A stretch of 64,000 bases of DNA from Alitta virens (Eukaryota > Annelida > Polychaeta > Phyllodocida > Nereididae): assembly GCA_932294295.1 (NCBI GenBank), contig OW028579.1, forward strand, positions 28,345,250 to 28,409,249, in the 5' to 3' direction. Positions 59,901-64,000 of this stretch are shown here, piece after piece. The stretch's first letter is position 1; each line of letters begins with the position of its first letter. The translations under genes and the position numbers were made by a program. The notes under the pieces were generated by a model. That model was not told the origin of the DNA and did no database searches. It saw only the letters and a program-made list of their open reading frames with translations.

Positions 59901-62586
59901 CAAGACTGAAATATTGCTCGCTGAAATTCTGAGCTGTAAATAAAAATCAACGCAAGAATGTTAACTTCTTATTCTAAATGTATTGCAACTTCGATTTAGT
60001 ACTGCTTCTGTTATTATTGGTATTTACAGTATTTACAGACTACAAGCCTAATCAGAGGCTGGATTAGTACCGTCTAAAAATATTGATGGATCACATTGAG
60101 GGAGTGAGGGAGATACTGACATAAAGATGCTTCTTAATTTTAGGACAGTTCTTGTCCAGGCACCAAAACAGTCAAATTTTCCAGACTTCCCATAAAGCAA
60201 ATACACAGTAAGGTAGACATGCCACATTCCTATGAACACTGAATAATTAAGCGAAATGGTACTGGTTTTCATACCTTGTTCCTTGATCCACACTCTGACC
60301 TTTTCCTTACTACTGGCTAAGTTTGTGTTACTGGGTGATCTAGATATCACAGGTTCCTGAAAAGACATTACATCAGTCAACGTTAATTTAACAACAGCAT
60401 AAATGTCACAGCATTTCGTTAATGTCAAAGAACTCTTCCGTCAGCACAAATTCTAGGAGGCTTTTCTGAATCTTAGGTAATAATAGGCAACCTATCTACG
60501 TCCACCTTACCTTTGGAGGAGTTGGTCTTTCCGGGACTGATGCACTGGTCCTGCCCCATCGAGAGGGGTTAAGACTAGCGAGAAATGATGTCTTGGCACT
60601 TGTTTTCTCTTTACCTGTGAATAATTGACATTACCAATTATAACTTACACAAATTAAGTAATCATTTAGTAGTAATGCTTAATTTAAACTGATGACCAAA
60701 ATCAACCAAGATACAATGCAAAGACATTCCCCAGACAAGAATTTGTCCCTACACCACTAAAACATCACTATAAAAGGCTATAAATGAAAAGGTTCCTCCT
60801 AACTATCCTAGCAAAAAATGCCAGTTACAGACTTCCATACTATTTGAACCAATGCACGATTATCCATTACAGAAAACATTCCAACTAAATTGAAAAAGAG
60901 ACCCGGATCAACCATAATTTATCTGATGTCATCCTCCCTTAACAAAAATGATTTGATCTGTGTCACAAGCTCAAGATGTATGACTTTAAATCAAAACACT
61001 TTCTTACCTGCTAGTGTTTTGCCTCTGGTAGTCGGGGTGGACCGGCCGTTGCCCCCTATTGCGCCCTTCGCCCCACTCAGCAGATCGCTCTCCTCCCCAC
61101 GACTTCCTTTGCGCCCTGAGCCCCGCTTCGGAGGCTTCTTTCGTTTCAGAACGTCGCTGAGTCGCCTGAAACCAGGTGAAAATCTATAAGGAAATTAAGC
61201 ACACCAGCATGTTAGTATAGACAAGCGCAGAAACAAGGAATTCTGACGCAGCAGTGAGGCTGAGTTAATGAAGCAGGAGTTACGGCTTTGCACTTGGCTA
61301 TTAGGAGACGTTTAATGACTCAGGGACTGGTATTTTATTTCTATAAGTTTGGGTGGTTATCAATAATTAATCAAAAACTTAAAGCTCTGAAACTCAAGGC
61401 AACATAGGATTAGCATATCCAAGGTAGAAATTAAAGACCTAAATTTATATTATATAACATTTCTGGCTCTATGTCTAAGCAAGTCACAAAGCCTGGCATG
61501 TTCAAAGTCAATATTGAGTGCTGAAGCTTGTCAAGACAACTTCCAAGGGCATCGATAACATCCCAGAACAGTTGGGTTACTAATGATGTCCTATACTACA
61601 AACCCAGTTACCAAAATGCAACTACAAGCAACTCAAACAGCCTCTTGCATTGTCAACCCCGATCCAAAGCTTTCAGTTCATATACAGGTTTTACAAAATT
61701 TCATGCCAAGCAGGTTAAGCCTACAATTTATAAGACGGAACAGTGAAGTAAATCTGCTGAAAATTAGACAGAAGTAGGGTATTCAACATGCTCAACAAAC
61801 ACTTATTGTGATTAGTGGAGGAAATAGGGACTAACTAATGTGGCCCCTATTAAGGAACCATCGTTTCATTTGGGAATACTAACTACTTGAGCCAATCAAA
61901 AGCAACTCATCATAAGCTGAACCCACATCATCAAAACAGCATCAACTATCAACCCATCATAAGCCATTTTCAAAGCATCAGATTAAAGGGAAAAAGCATC
62001 AGGTCACATACATCTGTGGAGTGGGGCTGGCAGGCTTTCCCTCGCTCATGAATTCTGATCGGTCAGTCCCGGCACCCGCTCCAAACGAGGTACTTGGTCC
62101 GGGGACGTCCTTGTTGCTGCTACTGCTCCCGTTGCGGTGGTGATGGTGGTGGTGATGATGGTGATGATGATGATGGCCCTTGCCTCCACTGCTACCACTC
62201 CCGTGGCCACTGACCGGCGGGGTGGATTCGCTAGGTGATGACGTCTCGCCTTCCGATAGTTTCTGAATTTGATGCATGACTCCTTCAAAAGGAAAAGATA
62301 TACATTTTGGTCAGACAGAATTCACTTCACAAACTTTATTCTAATGAACAGATTTATAAACTTCTCATGTTTAATTAGCATTCATAGTGGCACGCGATGC
62401 ACAATGAACAGTAATCATTCAGTACACTACATAATAACTGGCAATGTCATGAGTGATTCATCAATATCCTGTCTGCATCGCAGGGGTATGAAGAGTTTAC
62501 TGAACTATCTTAACTTACGACCAAACAGTACTTAGGTAGAAGCACATAAATTGTACTTAAAGTCAATCACTCTGTAAAAGAGAATG

Positions 62587-62624
<38 letters not shown>

Positions 62625-63897
62625 AAAGGCACACTGACCTTCTCTTCTGAAATATACACTGAAGATCTCTGGCAACTTCTGAATGAGAATACAGGCCATC
62701 TGCATAGCACCGACAACAACTTTCAGGTCCTGTGAAGCCATCATGGCGGCAATGTGACTGAAAATAACAAATTAACATGTGTCAATAATGCTGACAAAAA
62801 TGACCAACGAACAAAACAGCACTCACATACAAAGCAAGACAACAAATGTATTTTCATTTACCTTGACACAGCATGATTTTTTAGAACATCCCTCAGCAGA
62901 TCTGCTGTTGCGTAATAGATCATCCGCAGTAAAGCTTGGAGACATTTGTGTCTGACGGAGGGACCAGCCTGAAGGAATCGCAATGTTATTGTTAAACAAA
63001 GGAAGAATAAATAAATCCAAATACTCAAGAATCCATGTTTTAAAGAGATCAATGGTACACAATATTGAAGGGCTCATGATTACTCACCGATGAGCTGTAA
63101 ACCTCATAAAGAACTCCAAATAAAGTCTTGATAAAGCTTGACGCCAGATCGGTATTTTCAGCTAGTACATCTGCTCTTGAATCTGTTCTGACCAAACCAG
63201 CCGCAGCTGAAAAAAAGATTGAGTTACTATCCCTCAAACTGATCGTAAAGAAAAACTACCATTGCGATATGTCAAAATAATACTCCTATTTCCGTTTCGT
63301 AAGCGGTCAAAAAGTGGAATTCAACACTCACCAGCTGCAGGGGTGGCTAACGGATTGACCTTTCTCTGTACAGGCCTGGCAGTTCCCGTGTCTTCATTTA
63401 TTTGCTGCATGGCATTGAAGTCGAGCGTGTATGTCCGTCCCATCGTAGATAGACTAACTTCATCCTCCCCTGATTGGTATGCCGCCTGAATAAAAATAAT
63501 ATGTGATGTTAATCAGATAGAACTACAGCGTCCAATTATTTGCCACATTGAACAGTTTCAGGGGCATCTGCACACTGTTACTGGAGTACCGACGCAAGAG
63601 TATTCTTATCGGGAGTCCCATTTTACATTTAAACTGATTCTAGAGCAAGGCCTTTCAAACTGATTTATATTAATATTTCTGCACAAATCTAGTAGAACAA
63701 TTCACCCCATGCTACCCTGGGAAAACGAAAGACAACATACCTCCACAATCCTGCTGTCAATTAAAGTGTACGGATGCCACAACCCTCGGTCATCCTTCCA
63801 TTGCCAAATAACAGCATCTGTGTTTGACACGTTTCCTTTCCTCAGCAGTTGATCCACAGAAAATATCCCATCATGTGGCAGCTTTGGCATCAGCTCT
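50940..63897 (-). CDS. TRIP12: TRIP12 HECT-type E3 ubiquitin ligase, C-terminal part
   Basis: HECT ubiquitin ligase, mostly nuclear. The window holds 25 exons encoding the last 1315 aa; the N-terminal armadillo part lies beyond the right edge. Exons (minus): 63897-63741, 63485-63332, 63206-63088, 62968-62862, 62757-62639, 62282-62012, 61183-61008, 60614-60511, 60356-60275, 59933-59824, 59437-59258, 58902-58801, 58553-58461, 58168-57974, 57421-57103, 56806-56658, 56479-56337, 56033-55880, 55799-55695, 55192-55078, 53486-53332, 53085-52921, 52684-52520, 51667-51355, 51136-50940. All phases agree. The WWE domain is at fragment residues about 5-80 ([20 protein letters not shown]). Then come helical repeats ([17 protein letters not shown]), a low-complexity region with 13 histidines, a basic stretch [14 protein letters not shown], and acidic tracts. 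The HECT domain covers about 950-1315. The catalytic Cys is in [10 protein letters not shown] (codon 51044-51042), 33 residues from the end. Confidence 0.97.
53487..55077 (-). other. Large TRIP12 intron
   Basis: A 1.6-kb intron in the HECT-coding part, the largest of the gene in this window. A plus-strand frame at 54550-54852 has a hydrophobic segment ([20 protein letters not shown]), but no start context, splice logic or known family. No repeat was recognised. Confidence 0.5.
57478..57741. mobile_element. MITE family E, copy 2
   Basis: The left end AGTGCAGTATAGCGGACCCA (57478-57497) and right end TGGGTCCGCTATACTGCACT (57722-57741) are exact 20-bp inverted complements. The interior shares landmarks with 40756-41042 (TCAAATGCTTGAATTCAAT, GTGACATCACAAA, poly-C). 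It lies in the TRIP12 intron between exons 14 and 15, 57 bp from the acceptor. It is the better-preserved copy. Confidence 0.88.
62130..62180 (-). other. TRIP12: Polyhistidine-coding tract in TRIP12
   Basis: Within TRIP12 exon 6 a run of CAT and CAC codons encodes 13 consecutive histidines between GGKG and RNGSSSSN. Mixed codons show it is not pure trinucleotide expansion. The reading frame is fixed by phase matching to exons 5 and 7. Confidence 0.9.
62590..62622. repeat. (TA)n tract next to a TRIP12 splice donor
   Basis: A 33-bp TA run begins 16 bp into the intron after TRIP12 exon 5 (donor at 62638-62633). Confidence 0.9.
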
Positions 63898-64000
63898 CTG
63901 CAATGGTAAATTCAATCAAAAGATAGTAACTTTCATTCCGATGCATAAATCAATGAAAACTCAACAATGAACACCTCACACTTCAACCATTTAGCATTTA

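Noticed and set aside
62046..62288. Alternative minus frame reading the His tract as ATG/ATC-type repeats
   Set aside because: Only the histidine frame joins in phase with TRIP12 exons 5 and 7.
1..64000. CRISPR array, bacterial operon or phage content
   Set aside because: All genes are spliced animal genes; the tandem repeats have no spacer-repeat structure.

Overview
The window is eukaryotic nuclear DNA from an animal. It is AT-rich, and every real gene is split by GT-AG introns whose phases join into full-length proteins with animal-specific orthologues. The proteins resemble vertebrate ones closely, but gene spacing and repeats look invertebrate. An ambulacrarian or lophotrochozoan marine invertebrate is my best guess, not a firm one. 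I joined exons by hand and checked that each splice keeps the reading frame.

Seven protein genes are supported. (1) Minus strand, 9702 to 1251: an SLC16 monocarboxylate transporter, 5 coding exons, 614 aa, with a probable non-coding first exon near 19.4 kb. (2) Minus, 22790 to 20060: an unrecognised four-span membrane protein, 181 aa. (3) Minus, 26552 to 23556: a DGAT2/MOGAT-family acyltransferase, 344 aa. (4) Minus, 36402 or 36375 to 33079: an unrecognised helical protein of 251 to 260 aa. (5) Plus, 37260 to 40253: a PLEKHB2/evectin PH-domain protein, 199 aa, diverging from gene 4. (6) Minus, 48667 to 44051: DAW1/WDR69/ODA16, 12 exons, 416 aa. (7) Minus, 63897 to 50940 and running off the right edge: the C-terminal two thirds of the HECT ubiquitin ligase TRIP12, 25 exons, 1315 aa.

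The genes do not form one pathway. However, SLC16A14, MOGAT1, DAW1 and TRIP12 all lie on human 2q36, so the window looks like a piece of an ancient linkage group.

The space between exons is rich in small non-autonomous repeats. There are at least a dozen inverted-repeat (MITE or foldback) elements, several as pairs in this window. There is a six-unit tandem array of tRNA-like sequences and three other tRNA-derived SINE-like copies. There are also satellites with 7-bp, 21-bp, about 32-bp and about 160-bp units, and long tetranucleotide tracts. No CRISPR, operon, rRNA or functional tRNA gene was seen, and I found no new multi-gene system. The most novel material is the repeat families, the two unrecognised genes, a GC-AG intron in DAW1 and a polyhistidine run in TRIP12.
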